A program made the translations under genes and the position numbers. From NCBI RefSeq assembly GCF_003130205.1, contig NZ_NRDF01000011.1, positions 1 to 62,468 of the forward strand: 62,468 nt of DNA, in the 5' to 3' direction. This DNA is from Aggregatibacter actinomycetemcomitans (GTDB lineage: Bacteria > Pseudomonadota > Gammaproteobacteria > Enterobacterales > Pasteurellaceae). This document shows, in pieces, positions 41,902 to 52,022 of this stretch. Under the pieces are notes generated by a model. The model worked only from the letters and a program-made list of their open reading frames with translations, ran no database searches and had not been told where the DNA came from. Numbering within the stretch: position 1 is the stretch's first letter; every line of letters begins with the position of its first letter.

Positions 41902-42001
41902 TTAGTTCAATTCAATATGTCATGTGAAATTAAACTTAAAAATTCACAGTTTCCCTTGTTTAAATTAATTTAATTTAATATGCTGTATTGAATTAAACTA
42001 A
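41902..42001. repeat. 100 bp element with 16-base terminal inverted repeats
   Basis: TTAGTTCAATTCAATA (41902-41917) and TATTGAATTAAACTAA (41986-42001) pair at 15 of 16 positions and bound a very AT-rich core. It fills the gap between queC and the ATPase gene. It could be a miniature inverted-repeat element, an operator or a weak terminator. No flanking target duplication was seen. Confidence 0.5.
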
Positions 42002-42015
42002 TTTTGAGAGTGAAT

Positions 42016-43230
42016 ATGTACCTTTCCCGCCAAATCCAACCTTTAGTAAATCGTCTACTTAAGCAATTTCCGGCAGTTCTTGTCACCGGTGCGAGACAGG
42101 TCGGTAAATCGACGTTGTTAAAGCATATTGCAAAAGATTACGCTTATTTGACCTTTGACGATCCTCTGCTGCTGGAACAAGCCAAACAAGAACCACGTTT
42201 ATTCTTTTTAAATCACGCAGGTAATGTGATTTTAGACGAGGTGCAGTATGCACAAGAATTGTTTTCTTTATTAAAGCTTGAAATCGATAAACAGCAAAAA
42301 AACGGGACGTTTTTGCTTTCCGGTTCACAGGCCTTTGAGCTTATGCAAAATGTCAGTGAAACACTGGCGGGCAGAATCGCTATTCTCAAACTGCAAGGAT
42401 TATCACTACGTGAAATATTAAATGTTGAGTTTTACCTGCCTTTTATTCCCAGTCGAGATTATTTAGCGAGCAGAGAGAAAATGCTGAAATCGCCTGAAAA
42501 TATCTGGCAAATTATTCATAAAGGTGATATGCCGCGTTTATATCAGCAAGAAACAGATTGGGAAATTTACTATTCTTCCTACGTTTCCACTTACATCGAA
42601 AGGGATGTGCGCCAGCTCACCAATATTACCAATACAACGGATTTTACCCGCTTTATGGTAGCGTTGGCGTCCCGCAGTGGAGAATTATTGAACTACAGTA
42701 ATGTGGCACAGGAAGTTGGCGTCTCTAACGAAACGATTAAACGTTGGACGGCCATTTTACAGACCTCAGGCATTATTTATTTGCTACAACCTTATAGTAA
42801 TAATCATCTGAAACGTACCATTAAAACCCCGAAGATCTACTTCTTGAACACCGGTCTCATGGCATATTTAACCAAATGGCTTACACCGGAGACCATTTCT
42901 AAAGGTGCAAAGAGCGGTCAATTTTTTGAGAGTTTTGTGGTGAGTGAAATTATAAAATCTTTCACGAATAACGGCATTGAACCGCCACTTTATTTTTATC
43001 GTAATACCAATCAGAAGGAAATTGATTTGATTATTGAATATGACCGCACGATTTATCCCATTGAAATCAAAACGACTGCCAATCCGAATAAAAAGATGGC
43101 AAAAAGTTTTGCGTTATTAAATTCGCTTGGGAAAGAATCTACTATCGGGATGGGGGTGATTATTAATCAGTATCCGAATAAGCATTATTTGGCAGAGAAT
43201 CTGGTGGCGTTACCTGTTAAGTATTTATAA
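42016..43230 (+). CDS. AAA-type ATPase with DUF4143 domain
   Basis: A 404-residue protein with an N-terminal AAA_14-type ATPase: Walker A GARQVGKST (residues 25-33), Walker B VILDEVQ (71-77) and an LLSGSQAF sensor. The C-terminal DUF4143 part contains a winged-helix-like NYSNVAQEVGVSNETIKRW and, near 335-355, the EIDLIIEYD and IYPIEIKTT segments, which match the D-x(n)-ExK layout of nuclease-fold proteins. Cellular role unknown; such genes are scattered and often acquired. The start 42016 follows GAGAGTG. A terminator lies downstream. Confidence 0.88.
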   Translation: MYLSRQIQPLVNRLLKQFPAVLVTGARQVGKSTLLKHIAKDYAYLTFDDPLLLEQAKQEPRLFFLNHAGNVILDEVQYAQELFSLLKLEIDKQQKNGTFLLSGSQAFELMQNVSETLAGRIAILKLQGLSLREILNVEFYLPFIPSRDYLASREKMLKSPENIWQIIHKGDMPRLYQQETDWEIYYSSYVSTYIERDVRQLTNITNTTDFTRFMVALASRSGELLNYSNVAQEVGVSNETIKRWTAILQTSGIIYLLQPYSNNHLKRTIKTPKIYFLNTGLMAYLTKWLTPETISKGAKSGQFFESFVVSEIIKSFTNNGIEPPLYFYRNTNQKEIDLIIEYDRTIYPIEIKTTANPNKKMAKSFALLNSLGKESTIGMGVIINQYPNKHYLAENLVALPVKYL

Positions 43231-43244
43231 TCATCCCAAAAAAA

Positions 43245-43268
43245 CAAACCCGACTTTCGTCAGGTTTG
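43245..43268. terminator. Bidirectional terminator between ATPase and dehydrogenase genes
   Basis: CAAACCCGAC and GTCAGGTTTG pair with one mismatch around TTTC, with A and T tracts on the two sides. The flanking genes converge here. Confidence 0.75.
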
Positions 43269-43314
43269 CTTCATTTTTAATTTATTGCCGACCGGATACC
43301 GATAATAAGGTGTT

Positions 43315-44343
43315 TTATGGTATGGTCTTACTTTGATTGACGTTTAACACAATTCGAAACCGTGCTTTGCCTGATTTCAATCGTGCAATAGCTTCATTTG
43401 CTTTTTTGAGCGGAAATATTTCTACCTGCGGTTTTACGCCTGAAAGTACACTAAATTTGAGCGTGCATTCTGCATCAAACGGCGTACCTGTTAACGAACC
43501 TTGGATCGTTTGCTCTTTGCCTACTATACGGTTGAGCGGCAGTGCCAAAGGCTCGCCGCTTGCGCCCAGCAGCAACAATTTTCCTCTTGCTTTTAAGCTT
43601 TTTGCCACATCGCCGATGGTTTCGGCGTCGGTTATAGTGCTGAGGATTAAATCTGCACCGCCCAATTCACGTAAAAAATCCACTGCACTTTGTTTTGCTA
43701 AATTAACGTAATGATGTGCGCCAAGAGCGGCCATTTTTTCGGATAAGTCTTGCCGCCCGATAGATACCACTTCAAAGCCCATTTTTTGTGCATATTGTAC
43801 CGCCAAATGCCCCAAGCCTCCTGTGCCAAGCACTGCCACTGTGTCGCCGGCTTTGGTACCACTGTTACGTAGTGCATTAAAAGTTGCTAAGCCGGCACAA
43901 AGTAGTGGGGCAGCGTCAGTGCTATTCAGGCTTTCGGGTATAGCGACCAAACCTGTTTGGTTTACGATCATCAGCTCGGCATAACCGCCATCACGGCTTG
44001 CGCCTATGTAGCTTTGATCTGCGCAATGCACAAATTGTCCCGCACGGCATGCATCGCACTCATGACAATGTCCGCCAAGTCGACCTACACCAACCCGTTG
44101 TCCTACCTGCCAGCGCTTTGAAACAGCTTCACCTTTAGCCAGGATCCATCCGATCACTTCGTGCCCGATAACGCGCGGGGTTTGTAAGTTATGCTTGATA
44201 TCACCCAAATCCGCCCCGCACACGCCACAGGCTTCCACTTGAATCAATACTTGATGAGCGGTGGGCAATACGGTTTGCTTTTCGGTTAGTACTAAATTTC
44301 CTTGTGGCGTAGTTTGCATAGCTAAATAAGTTTGGGGAATCAT
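43315..44343 (-). CDS. Zinc-dependent alcohol dehydrogenase (MDR family)
   Basis: A 342-residue NAD(P)-dependent medium-chain dehydrogenase. Catalytic zinc ligands Cys39 (EACGVCGAD), His61 (GHE) and Cys149 (PLLCAG) are present. The structural zinc site is Cys93, Cys96, Cys99, Cys107 (GHCHECDACRAGQFVHC), and the nucleotide fold is VLGTGGLGHLAV near 171-182. The residue after the first ligand pair is Gly where many ADHs have His or Thr. Substrate not clear: primary alcohols or aldehydes. Faces the ATPase gene; a long gap lies upstream. Confidence 0.9.
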   Translation of the reverse strand: MIPQTYLAMQTTPQGNLVLTEKQTVLPTAHQVLIQVEACGVCGADLGDIKHNLQTPRVIGHEVIGWILAKGEAVSKRWQVGQRVGVGRLGGHCHECDACRAGQFVHCADQSYIGASRDGGYAELMIVNQTGLVAIPESLNSTDAAPLLCAGLATFNALRNSGTKAGDTVAVLGTGGLGHLAVQYAQKMGFEVVSIGRQDLSEKMAALGAHHYVNLAKQSAVDFLRELGGADLILSTITDAETIGDVAKSLKARGKLLLLGASGEPLALPLNRIVGKEQTIQGSLTGTPFDAECTLKFSVLSGVKPQVEIFPLKKANEAIARLKSGKARFRIVLNVNQSKTIP

Positions 44344-44761
44344 AGTTTTTCCTAGTAAAAGTGAGTAAATTTTTTAATGATTAAGTTTATTTTAAGGATA
44401 AAAAGTTGATATTTTCAATAGGTCAAAAAATTACACATCTGAAAAATGATGTCTCGCCGATAATGCGCCTAAAATAACCGTTTTTTAGGAAAGGTTTATA
44501 TTATGATAGCAGGTGGTTTGTCGGCAAACAGATTGTTTTTGGCATATTGTGCGTTATCAGCAACTGACACAAGGCAATATTAATGTAAAAATTTCCCTTG
44601 CCTATTCGCTTTATTTAATATGTACAAATCTGATTTTCTTAAAAGTGCGGTTAGTTTTTGCGATGAATTTAAAATATCCATAAAATCCACCGCACTTCAA
44701 CCTATTTAGCGGCTAAAACTGCTATAATTTCCGCCAATTTTTCTACACATTTGAGACCGGT
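44344..44761. other. Gap between the dehydrogenase and rlmL
   Basis: AT-rich. A 26-codon frame at 44503-44583 starts after AGGAAAGG (MIAGGLSANRLFLAY), but neighbouring frames also look coding-like, so it may be a relic. Uptake sequences lie at 44642-44651 and, inverted, at 44689-44697. A TATAAT at 44723-44728 is a likely -10 for rlmL. Confidence 0.45.
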
Positions 44762-46924
44762 ATGAAACAACTTTTTGCCACCACAGCCCGTGGATTTGAA
44801 GAACTTTTGAAATCTGAATTAACCGACTTAGGCGCGCGCGATGCGAAAGTGGCGCAGGGCGGTGTGCATTATTGGGCGGATGATGAAACCCTGTATCGCA
44901 CTTTGCTTTGGAGCCGTTTGAGTTCGCGCATTTTATTGCCTATCGTGCAAGCCAAGGTGTTCAGTGATTTGGATTTATATTCTGCGGTGGTGGGCGTGAA
45001 CTGGCTGGATTATTTCGATGAAAAGGTTCATTTTTTCGTGGATTTTAACGGCACGAATCAAGAAATTCGCCACACCCAATTCGGTGCCATGCGCGTAAAA
45101 GACGGCATTGTGGATTATTTTGAACGTCACGGTCGCGCCCGCCCGAACGTCGATAAAGAACAGCCGGACATTCGTATTCATGCCTATCTGAACCTTGATG
45201 AGGTGGTGCTTTCTCTGGATTTAAGCGGCGATGCGCTACATATGCGCGGTTATCGTGAGGACACCGGCAAAGCGCCGTTGCGTGAAACCTTGGCGGCGGC
45301 AATTGTGCTGCGTTCCGGCTGGCAGCAGGGCACGCCGTTGGTTGACCCGATGTGCGGTTCCGGCACGTTGCTGATTGAAGCGGCGCAAATGGAAGCGAAA
45401 ATTGCACCGCAATTGTATCGCCTACATTGGGGCTTTGATTTTTGGTTGGGGCATAATCAGGCAGCGTGGGAAAAGGTGAAAGCAGAAGCGTTGGCATTGG
45501 CGGAAGCGGAAAAACAACGGGAAAATCCACCGCACTTTTATGGCTTTGATTTGGATCATCGAGTGCTGCAAAAAGCCAAACAAAACGCCAAAAATGCCGG
45601 TGTGGCGCATTTAATGCAATGGCAACAGGGCGATGTGGCGGCGCTTAAAAATCCAAGCCCGAACGCCACCGGCACGGTGATTTGTAACCCGCCGTACGGC
45701 GAACGTTTAGGCACGACCCCTGCGCTGATTGCTTTGTATTCGGTGTTCGGGCAACGCTTAAAACAACAATTCGCCAGTTGGAACGCCTCTATTTTCAGTG
45801 GCGAACCGAGCCTGTTGGATTGCCTGCGTTTACGTTCCTATCGCCAGTTCAAAGCGAAAAACGGCCCTTTGGATTGCGTGCAAAAGAACTATCAACTCGC
45901 CGAATGGGCAGCGCAAAGTGCGGTGGAAAACGCCGTTGAATTTGACCGCACTTCTGCAGGAGCTGCTTCCACTTTTTCTTCTGACGTCGCACCGGATTTT
46001 GCCAATCGACTGCAGAAAAATATCAAGAAAATCGAAAAATGGGCGAAACAGCAGGGGCTGGATGCCTATCGTTTATATGACGCGGATTTGCCGGAATATA
46101 ATTTGGCGGTGGATCGTTATGCCGATCATATCGTGGTGCAGGAATATGCCGCGCCGAAAAATATTGATGAAAACAAAGCCCGCCAGCGTTTGTTGGATGC
46201 CGTGAACGCCACGTTAAACGTCACGGGTGTGGAAACCAATAAATTGATTTTGAAAGTGCGCCAAAAACAAAAAGGCACCAATCAATATGAAAAACTGGCG
46301 AACAAAGGCGAGTATTTTTATGTGAACGAATACGGCGCGAAATTGTGGGTAAATCTGACGGATTATTTGGACACGGGCTTGTTTTTGGATCACCGCCTGA
46401 CCCGCAAAATGTTGGGTGAAATGGCGCAAGGCAAGGATTTTCTGAATCTGTTTGCTTACACGGGTTCTGCCACCGTCCACGCGGCACTTGGCGGGGCGAA
46501 ATCCACCACCACGGTAGATATGTCAAATACCTATCTTAACTGGGCGGAACAAAATTTATTGCTCAATGACATTGAAGGCAAGCAGCACAAACTTATTCAG
46601 GCGGATTGTCTGCAATGGCTGGAAAAATGTGATCGTCAGTTTGATGTGATTTTTGTTGACCCGCCGACATTCTCCAACTCCAAACGCATGGAAGACAGCT
46701 GGGATGTGCAACGGGATCACATTAAGTTAATGACGAATTTAAAACGCATTCTGCGCCCGAACGGTACCATCGTGTTTTCCAATAATAAACGCGGCTTCAA
46801 AATGGATTTTAGCGGTTTGGAAGCGTTGGGATTAAGTGCGGTGGAAATTTCCCGCAAAACATTGCCGTTGGATTTTGAGCGCAATAAGCAGATTCATAAT
46901 TGTTGGGTTGTGCAGGCGAAATAG
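44762..46924 (+). CDS. rlmL: 23S rRNA methyltransferase RlmKL
   Basis: A 720-residue bifunctional enzyme that methylates G2445 (m2G, RlmL part) and G2069 (m7G, RlmK part) of 23S rRNA. Order: THUMP domain, first methyltransferase with [14 protein letters not shown] near residue 197 and [10 protein letters not shown] near 310, then second methyltransferase with [18 protein letters not shown] and [12 protein letters not shown] near 635. Length close to the E. coli protein (702). Contains several uptake sequences. Confidence 0.95.
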   Translation: MKQLFATTARGFEELLKSELTDLGARDAKVAQGGVHYWADDETLYRTLLWSRLSSRILLPIVQAKVFSDLDLYSAVVGVNWLDYFDEKVHFFVDFNGTNQEIRHTQFGAMRVKDGIVDYFERHGRARPNVDKEQPDIRIHAYLNLDEVVLSLDLSGDALHMRGYREDTGKAPLRETLAAAIVLRSGWQQGTPLVDPMCGSGTLLIEAAQMEAKIAPQLYRLHWGFDFWLGHNQAAWEKVKAEALALAEAEKQRENPPHFYGFDLDHRVLQKAKQNAKNAGVAHLMQWQQGDVAALKNPSPNATGTVICNPPYGERLGTTPALIALYSVFGQRLKQQFASWNASIFSGEPSLLDCLRLRSYRQFKAKNGPLDCVQKNYQLAEWAAQSAVENAVEFDRTSAGAASTFSSDVAPDFANRLQKNIKKIEKWAKQQGLDAYRLYDADLPEYNLAVDRYADHIVVQEYAAPKNIDENKARQRLLDAVNATLNVTGVETNKLILKVRQKQKGTNQYEKLANKGEYFYVNEYGAKLWVNLTDYLDTGLFLDHRLTRKMLGEMAQGKDFLNLFAYTGSATVHAALGGAKSTTTVDMSNTYLNWAEQNLLLNDIEGKQHKLIQADCLQWLEKCDRQFDVIFVDPPTFSNSKRMEDSWDVQRDHIKLMTNLKRILRPNGTIVFSNNKRGFKMDFSGLEALGLSAVEISRKTLPLDFERNKQIHNCWVVQAK

Positions 46925-46980
46925 AAAACGCGAGAAAAAGAGACCGCACTTTTGGGTCAAACAATGATGACAAACATAAA

Positions 46981-47008
46981 AAAACGCCCTGGCATTGAGG
47001 GCGTTTTT
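46981..47008. terminator. Bidirectional terminator between rlmL and frd operon
   Basis: AAAACGCCCT and AGGGCGTTTTT enclose GGCATTG, with A and T tracts at opposite ends. It serves the converging rlmL and frdABCD transcripts. Confidence 0.9.
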
Positions 47009-47022
47009 CGTTGCTATTCAGG

Positions 47023-47367
47023 TTAGATATTGCATACAGCGAATAACACGATGATGCTATAAAGTGTCGCCAAGCCGTAGAAGATGAACCCGCCGGCAGG
47101 GACGTGCACTTTAATGTCGTGCATACCGTGATGGACGCGGTGTAAGCCTGCCCACATCGGGAAGATGGTGAGTGCAAGGATAACTAATTTGCCAAACCAA
47201 TGGTGTGCGAAGGCAATGATGTTATCCGGGCTGACTAAGCCGAAAGGCAATAACAAGCCGATGATCAGAATGAGTACCGGGAAAGCCAGACCGCTAACCA
47301 TGCCACCCGCACTGAACATTAACCATACAGGCGGTTCGTTTGAACGTTTTGGATTTTGATTAACCAT
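47023..47367 (-). CDS. frdD: Fumarate reductase membrane subunit FrdD
   Basis: A 114-residue integral membrane anchor subunit of quinol:fumarate reductase, with three hydrophobic helices (about residues 17-42, 52-75, 90-112). With FrdC it binds menaquinol and holds the FrdAB head to the inner membrane. The FPMWAGLHRVHHGMHDI segment contains conserved His residues. Last gene of frdABCD, 9 bases after frdC. Confidence 0.94.
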   Translation of the reverse strand: MVNQNPKRSNEPPVWLMFSAGGMVSGLAFPVLILIIGLLLPFGLVSPDNIIAFAHHWFGKLVILALTIFPMWAGLHRVHHGMHDIKVHVPAGGFIFYGLATLYSIIVLFAVCNI

Positions 47368-47376
47368 GTCTTCCCC

Positions 47377-47769
47377 CTAGATAAATACAAGTACTAAAGC
47401 CAATACGGTGACGGCGGCAAATAATCCGCGCAATGCGTTTTTGATTAATGACGGCGGTAATCCGGTGCTGCCGGACATCACTTCGCCGGTCATGTCAAAT
47501 AATGTCACGGCATGCAACAATAAGGCGGCAAGCGAGATGATGTTGAGAATCACCACAATCGGATTTTGCAGGAACGGAATGAAACTTGCGATAAAGCCGT
47601 CCGCTTTACCCAAACAAATCACACCGTAAAGCAACACCAGGCTGAACCAGACGGTCGGAAATGCGGTGGCTTCACGCAACATGTAGAATTTGTAGAAATC
47701 CCAACTTTTCCACCAAGTCGGGGTGATTTCACGGACGTATTTTTTACGTTTGGTTACTGTTGTTGTCAT
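47377..47769 (-). CDS. frdC: Fumarate reductase membrane subunit FrdC
   Basis: A 130-residue membrane anchor with three helices. It begins RKKYVREITPTWWKSWDFY with the conserved TWW segment near the quinone site and contains the Glu-bearing MLREATAFPTVWF segment typical of FrdC. Third gene of the operon, 11 bases after frdB. Confidence 0.94.
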   Translation of the reverse strand: MTTTVTKRKKYVREITPTWWKSWDFYKFYMLREATAFPTVWFSLVLLYGVICLGKADGFIASFIPFLQNPIVVILNIISLAALLLHAVTLFDMTGEVMSGSTGLPPSLIKNALRGLFAAVTVLALVLVFI

Positions 47770-47780
47770 AATCTCTCCCC

Positions 47781-48551
47781 TTATGCTTTCGGTTTAAGCA
47801 TGGAAATCAGATAGTCTTTCGCACTTTCTAATTTACCTTGGTTAATGGCGGTTGCCGGGCCTACGTGTTTCGGACAAACTTCGGAACAGGCGCCGACGAA
47901 GGTACAGGACCAAACACCGTTTTCGCCGTTCATGATTTTCATCCGTTCCGCTTTACCATGGTCACGGTTATCTAAGTTATAACGATGTGCCAAGGTTAAC
48001 GCGGCAGGACCGACGAATTCAGGATTCAAACCGAATTGCGGGCAAGCGGCATAGCATAAGCCGCAGTTGATACACATGGAGAATTGACGGTATTTTTCCA
48101 ATTGTGCCGGTGTTTGTTTGGTACGGCTTTTTGCCAATTCTTTTGACGGATGCGGTTTGCCGTCCAATTCCGGCATTTTGTTGCCGATAATGTAAGGCTT
48201 GATGGCTTCCAAACTTTCAATGAAGTGGCTTAAGTCAACCACTAAGTCACGTTCAATCGGGAAATTGGCAAGGGGCTCGATACGCATATGACCGCTGTAA
48301 TCGCGTAGGAACGTTTTACATGCCAGTTTCGGAATGTTGTTAACCATCATCCCGCAAGAACCGCAAATCGCCATACGGCAAGACCAACGATAGGAAAGTT
48401 CCGGTTCAAGTTTATCTTTGATATAACCTAAGGCATCAAGCAATGAGGTTTGGCTGTCGAAAGGTACTTGGTAGGTTTTTAAGCGCGGTTCTTTATCGAC
48501 TTCAGGATTGTAACGTAGAATCTCAACGTTCATGATTGGTTGTTCGGCCAT
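47781..48551 (-). CDS. frdB: Fumarate reductase iron-sulfur subunit FrdB
   Basis: A 256-residue subunit carrying three clusters that pass electrons from quinol to FrdA. The N-terminal ferredoxin part has [14 protein letters not shown] for the [2Fe-2S] cluster; the C-terminal part has [12 protein letters not shown] and [16 protein letters not shown] for the [4Fe-4S] and [3Fe-4S] clusters. The start at 48551 was chosen for the AGGAGTAATAAC site and family N-terminus ([11 protein letters not shown]); upstream in-frame codons overlap frdA. Confidence 0.95.
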   Translation of the reverse strand: MAEQPIMNVEILRYNPEVDKEPRLKTYQVPFDSQTSLLDALGYIKDKLEPELSYRWSCRMAICGSCGMMVNNIPKLACKTFLRDYSGHMRIEPLANFPIERDLVVDLSHFIESLEAIKPYIIGNKMPELDGKPHPSKELAKSRTKQTPAQLEKYRQFSMCINCGLCYAACPQFGLNPEFVGPAALTLAHRYNLDNRDHGKAERMKIMNGENGVWSCTFVGACSEVCPKHVGPATAINQGKLESAKDYLISMLKPKA

Positions 48552-48555
48552 GTTA

Positions 48556-50364
48556 TTACTCCTTACCTGCTTGAGCTTGTTCTTTCGCTTTCGCTGCCGC
48601 TTCCGCAGTTTCTGCTTCCGCGCCGTAAACACGTTTCGCCGGTTGAGATTTGGTGATTTTCACCGTGCTGTATTCAATACGCGGTGCGCCGTCTTCGTTA
48701 TAGAATGCTAAGGTGTGTTTTAAGTAGTTCACATCATCACGTTCGGTGTAATCCAAGCGTTGGTGTGCACCACGGGATTCTTTACGTTCAACAGCGGAAT
48801 TGGCGATAGATTGTGCCACATCCAGGATATAACCTAATTCCACGGTGTAGAGCACGTTAGTGTTGAACACGCTGGAACGGTCGGTAATACGAATATGTTT
48901 GTAACGTTCTTTGAGTTCGGCGATTTTATCCACCGCTTGTTGCATACTTTCTTGGGTACGATAAATACCGCAACCTTCTTCCATGGCTTGACCCATTTCA
49001 TCACGAATATCGGACCAAGATTCGGTACCTTCTTGATCGTATAAGGCATTCAGGCGTTTCATGATGTCTTGTGCTTGCGCATCTACCGCCGTTTGGTTGG
49101 CAGGGACGGCTTCAACGGCGCGTTGTGCGGCATATTCACCGGCGACGCGACCTAATACCACTAATTCGGCCAAGGAGTTGGAGCCTAAACGGTTGGCGCC
49201 GTGTAAGCCGGAAGAAGCACACTCACCCACGGCAAATAAGCCTTTAATACGGGTTTCGCTGTTGAAGTCCACTTCGATACCGCCCATGGTGTAGTGCACC
49301 ACCGGACGTACCGGAATCGGCGCTTGTGCCGGATCCACACCTTCATAAGCTTTCGCCAATTCGCAAATGAACGGCAAACGCTCGTGTAAGTATTTTTCAC
49401 CGAGGTGGCGTAAATCCAGGTGCACCACATCAACGCCTTTCGCGGTTTTCAAGGTGTTGCCTTTGCGCCATTCTTGCCAGAAGGCTTGGGAAACTTTGTC
49501 GCGCGGACCTAATTCCATGTATTTGTTTTCCGGTTTGCCGATTGGGGTTTCCGGTCCCAAACCGTAATCTTGTAAATAGCGGTAGCCGTCTTTATTGACC
49601 AAAATGCCGCCTTCACCACGACAACCTTCGGTCATTAAGATACCGGTGTTGGGTAAGCCGGTCGGGTGATATTGCACGAATTCCATGTCACGCAACGGTA
49701 CGCCGTGACGATATGCCATAGATAAGCCGTCACCGGTCACGATACCGCCGTTGGTATTGAAACGGAACGCACGGCAACCACCGCCGGTAGCGATAACCAC
49801 GGCATTGGCATTGATTTGCACCAGTGTGCCTTCCATCATGTTCATGGCGACCATACCGCGGGCATTGCCGTCATCCACTAAAATATCCAACACGAAGTGT
49901 TCATCGAAACGGATGATTTGCGGGAATTGAATGGAAGTTTGGAATAAAGTGTGAAGCAAATGGAAACCGGTTTTATCGGCGGCGAACCAAGTACGTTCGA
50001 TTTTCATCCCGCCGAAACGACGCACGTTCACATCGCCATCGGTTTTACGGCTCCAAGGGCAGCCCCAGCGTTCAAGTTGGGTCATTTCCACTGGGGAATG
50101 TTCAACGAAATATTCCACCACATCCTGTTCACATAACCAGTCACCACCGGCAACGGTATCATGGAAGTGTTTGTCGTAGGAATCTTCTTCTTTAATCACT
50201 GCCGCAGCACCACCTTCAGCCGCAACGGTATGACTGCGCATTGGGTAGACTTTTGATACTAAAGCAATTTTAAGATTTGGATTAGCTTGGGCTGCAGCAA
50301 TCGCTGCACGTAAACCACCACCACCTGCGCCAACAATGGCGATATCGACGTTAACAGTTTGCAC
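48556..50364 (-). CDS. frdA: Fumarate reductase flavoprotein subunit FrdA
   Basis: A 602-residue catalytic subunit that reduces fumarate to succinate in anaerobic respiration. FAD-binding [13 protein letters not shown] (residues 12-24) and [13 protein letters not shown], whose His carries covalent FAD, are present, as are the active-site segments around HYTMGGIEV and the Arg-rich [19 protein letters not shown]. First gene of frdABCD; a 4-base gap to frdB. Expected to be induced by FNR without oxygen. Confidence 0.96.
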   Translation of the reverse strand: MQTVNVDIAIVGAGGGGLRAAIAAAQANPNLKIALVSKVYPMRSHTVAAEGGAAAVIKEEDSYDKHFHDTVAGGDWLCEQDVVEYFVEHSPVEMTQLERWGCPWSRKTDGDVNVRRFGGMKIERTWFAADKTGFHLLHTLFQTSIQFPQIIRFDEHFVLDILVDDGNARGMVAMNMMEGTLVQINANAVVIATGGGCRAFRFNTNGGIVTGDGLSMAYRHGVPLRDMEFVQYHPTGLPNTGILMTEGCRGEGGILVNKDGYRYLQDYGLGPETPIGKPENKYMELGPRDKVSQAFWQEWRKGNTLKTAKGVDVVHLDLRHLGEKYLHERLPFICELAKAYEGVDPAQAPIPVRPVVHYTMGGIEVDFNSETRIKGLFAVGECASSGLHGANRLGSNSLAELVVLGRVAGEYAAQRAVEAVPANQTAVDAQAQDIMKRLNALYDQEGTESWSDIRDEMGQAMEEGCGIYRTQESMQQAVDKIAELKERYKHIRITDRSSVFNTNVLYTVELGYILDVAQSIANSAVERKESRGAHQRLDYTERDDVNYLKHTLAFYNEDGAPRIEYSTVKITKSQPAKRVYGAEAETAEAAAKAKEQAQAGKE

Positions 50365-50488
50365 GATATTCCTCCAAGTAAAGGGATAGTAATAAAAAAT
50401 ACCAAATAACTTTGGACTGTTAGGGTAGCGTCATTTTGCCACTATTTGAGGGGATTAAAATCTTTTTTCTCACTTTTGTTATACTTTC

Positions 50489-50502
50489 GTGATCTAACTC
50501 AA
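50489..50502 (-). promoter_or_regulatory. FNR-like site upstream of frdA
   Basis: On the frdA strand the sequence reads TTGAGTTAGATCAC, matching 8 of 10 fixed positions of TTGAT-N4-ATCAA. It lies about 125 bases before the frdA start in the divergent gap with epmA. Control of frd by FNR is established in E. coli; the site here is a prediction. Confidence 0.6.
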
Positions 50503-50674
50503 AAAAGTTAGAAAGAAGAGTGAGTTGTTCGTTTTTTATTCTTAATATTGTGCAAAAATATACGATGAGAGTAAAAAAGTGCGGTCGATTCTCAAGGTGT
50601 TTTTGCATTTGTGCCGACTTGCTTTAGAATAAACCGATAATTTCCCCCATCCACCAAAATGAAAGGCCATTTTT

Positions 50675-51646
50675 ATGTTGGAACAGGAACAATGGCAGCC
50701 CACGGCATCCATTAAAAATTTACTTACCCGCGCCAAATTCATCGCGGAAATTCGTCGATTTTTCACCGATCGCGGCTTATTGGAAGTGGAAACGCCGGTG
50801 TTAAGTGAATTTGGCGTAACGGATGTTCACCTTGCTACCTTCAGCACGGAATTCATTTCGCCCTTCGGCGAACAATCCAAAACCCTGCGGCTTTCCACCA
50901 GCCCGGAATATCACATGAAACGCTTGTTGGCGGCGGGAAGCGGTCCGATTTTTCAAATCGGCAAAGTATTTCGTAACGAAGAAGCGGGCAGCCGCCACAA
51001 CCCGGAATTTACCATGCTGGAATGGTATCGACCGCATTTCGATATGTACCGTTTAATCAATGAAGTGGATGATTTGTTACAGCAAATTTTGGAATGTCCG
51101 CCGGCGGAAAGCATGAGTTATCAGTTTGCCTTTCAGCAATATGTAGGCTTGGACCCTTTATCGGCGGAGCATGAAGAATTGGTGGAAAAAGCTAAAAAAT
51201 ACCAACTGATGAACGCCGAAGAAGAAAATCGCGACACCTTGTTACAATTTCTTTTCAGCGCTGTGGTAGAGGCGCAAATCGGGCAGGAAAATCCGGTCGT
51301 GGTGTATCACTTCCCTGCGAGTCAGGCGGCATTGGCGCAAATCAGCTCGGAAGATTTACGGGTGGCGGAGCGTTTCGAGTTTTATTACAAAGGGTTGGAA
51401 CTTGCCAACGGCTTCCACGAGTTGTCCGATGCCCGCGAGCAGTTAAGACGTTTTGAGCAGGATAATCAGCTTCGGAAGAAAATGGGCTTGCCACCGCAGA
51501 CGATTGATACCCGTTTGTTATCCGCTTTGCAAGCGGGCATTCCGAACTGTTCCGGTGTGGCGCTTGGCGTGGATCGTCTGTTGATGATTGCCATGGGCGC
51601 GGAAAGCATTAAAGAAGTGATTTCTTTCGCTATTGATAATGCGTAA
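50675..51646 (+). CDS. epmA: Elongation factor P--(R)-beta-lysine ligase EpmA
   Basis: A 323-residue class II lysyl-tRNA synthetase-like enzyme that attaches (R)-beta-lysine to elongation factor P, helping translation of polyproline stretches. It has only the catalytic domain, with motif 2 ([20 protein letters not shown]) near residues 97-116 and motif 3 ([15 protein letters not shown]) near 295-309; the tRNA-binding domain of LysS is absent. It is divergent from frdA, an arrangement shared with H. influenzae and E. coli. Confidence 0.95.
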   Translation: MLEQEQWQPTASIKNLLTRAKFIAEIRRFFTDRGLLEVETPVLSEFGVTDVHLATFSTEFISPFGEQSKTLRLSTSPEYHMKRLLAAGSGPIFQIGKVFRNEEAGSRHNPEFTMLEWYRPHFDMYRLINEVDDLLQQILECPPAESMSYQFAFQQYVGLDPLSAEHEELVEKAKKYQLMNAEEENRDTLLQFLFSAVVEAQIGQENPVVVYHFPASQAALAQISSEDLRVAERFEFYYKGLELANGFHELSDAREQLRRFEQDNQLRKKMGLPPQTIDTRLLSALQAGIPNCSGVALGVDRLLMIAMGAESIKEVISFAIDNA

Positions 51647-51650
51647 ACGG

Positions 51651-51695
51651 CAAAAGTGCGGTGAAAAAACACATTATTTTTTCACCGCACTTTTG
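51651..51695. terminator. Inverted uptake-sequence pair after epmA
   Basis: Perfect 19-base arms (51651-51669 and 51677-51695) built on CAAAAGTGCGGTG form a stem with a 7-base loop and a T-rich 3' side. It ends epmA. Confidence 0.9.
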
Positions 51696-51701
51696 TCCCG
51701 C

Positions 51702-51949
51702 TTATTTCAAAATAAACATCGGTGTTTGGCTGACGGGATCGCGATGAATTTCCACATCCAGGTCAAACACGGTTTTCAAAAGTGCTTCCGACATCACTTC
51801 ATCGGGCGTGCCTTTTACCATCAGGTTGCCGTCTTTTAACAAAATGAAGGAAAGCATACTGTCGGTAAAAATCGCCGGCAATGCACGAGGCAGGTGGCAT
51901 TCAATAGTAGTAAGAATAATGCGAAGATCGCTTTAAAAAAATTTTTCAT
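51702..51949 (-). pseudogene. Collapsed ABC transporter relic: signal peptide fused to ATPase C-terminus
   Basis: On the minus strand the ATG at 51949 follows AGGA and encodes MKNFFKAIFALFLLLLNA, a signal-peptide-like start. It then leaves frame near 51893. From there a different frame reads FTDSMLSFILLKDGNLMVKG, then TPDEVMSEALLKTVFDLDVE and a stop at 51702; this is the C-terminus of a FecE/BtuD-type ABC ATPase. The middle of a transport operon (rest of the binding protein, permease, most of the ATPase) seems to have been deleted. Substrate was perhaps iron or cobalamin. Confidence 0.65.
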
Positions 51950-52022
51950 TTCTGAGTCCTAACGTTAAAAAAACGTTCAGGCTATACAATACACAGAAAC
52001 CCGTAGTTGAGAATAGTTCTTT

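Noticed and set aside
44503-44583. 26-codon frame MIAGGLSANRLFLAY... after AGGAAAGG
   Set aside because: Has a ribosome binding site, but there is no recognisable family and neighbouring frames look equally coding-like, so it may be a relic.
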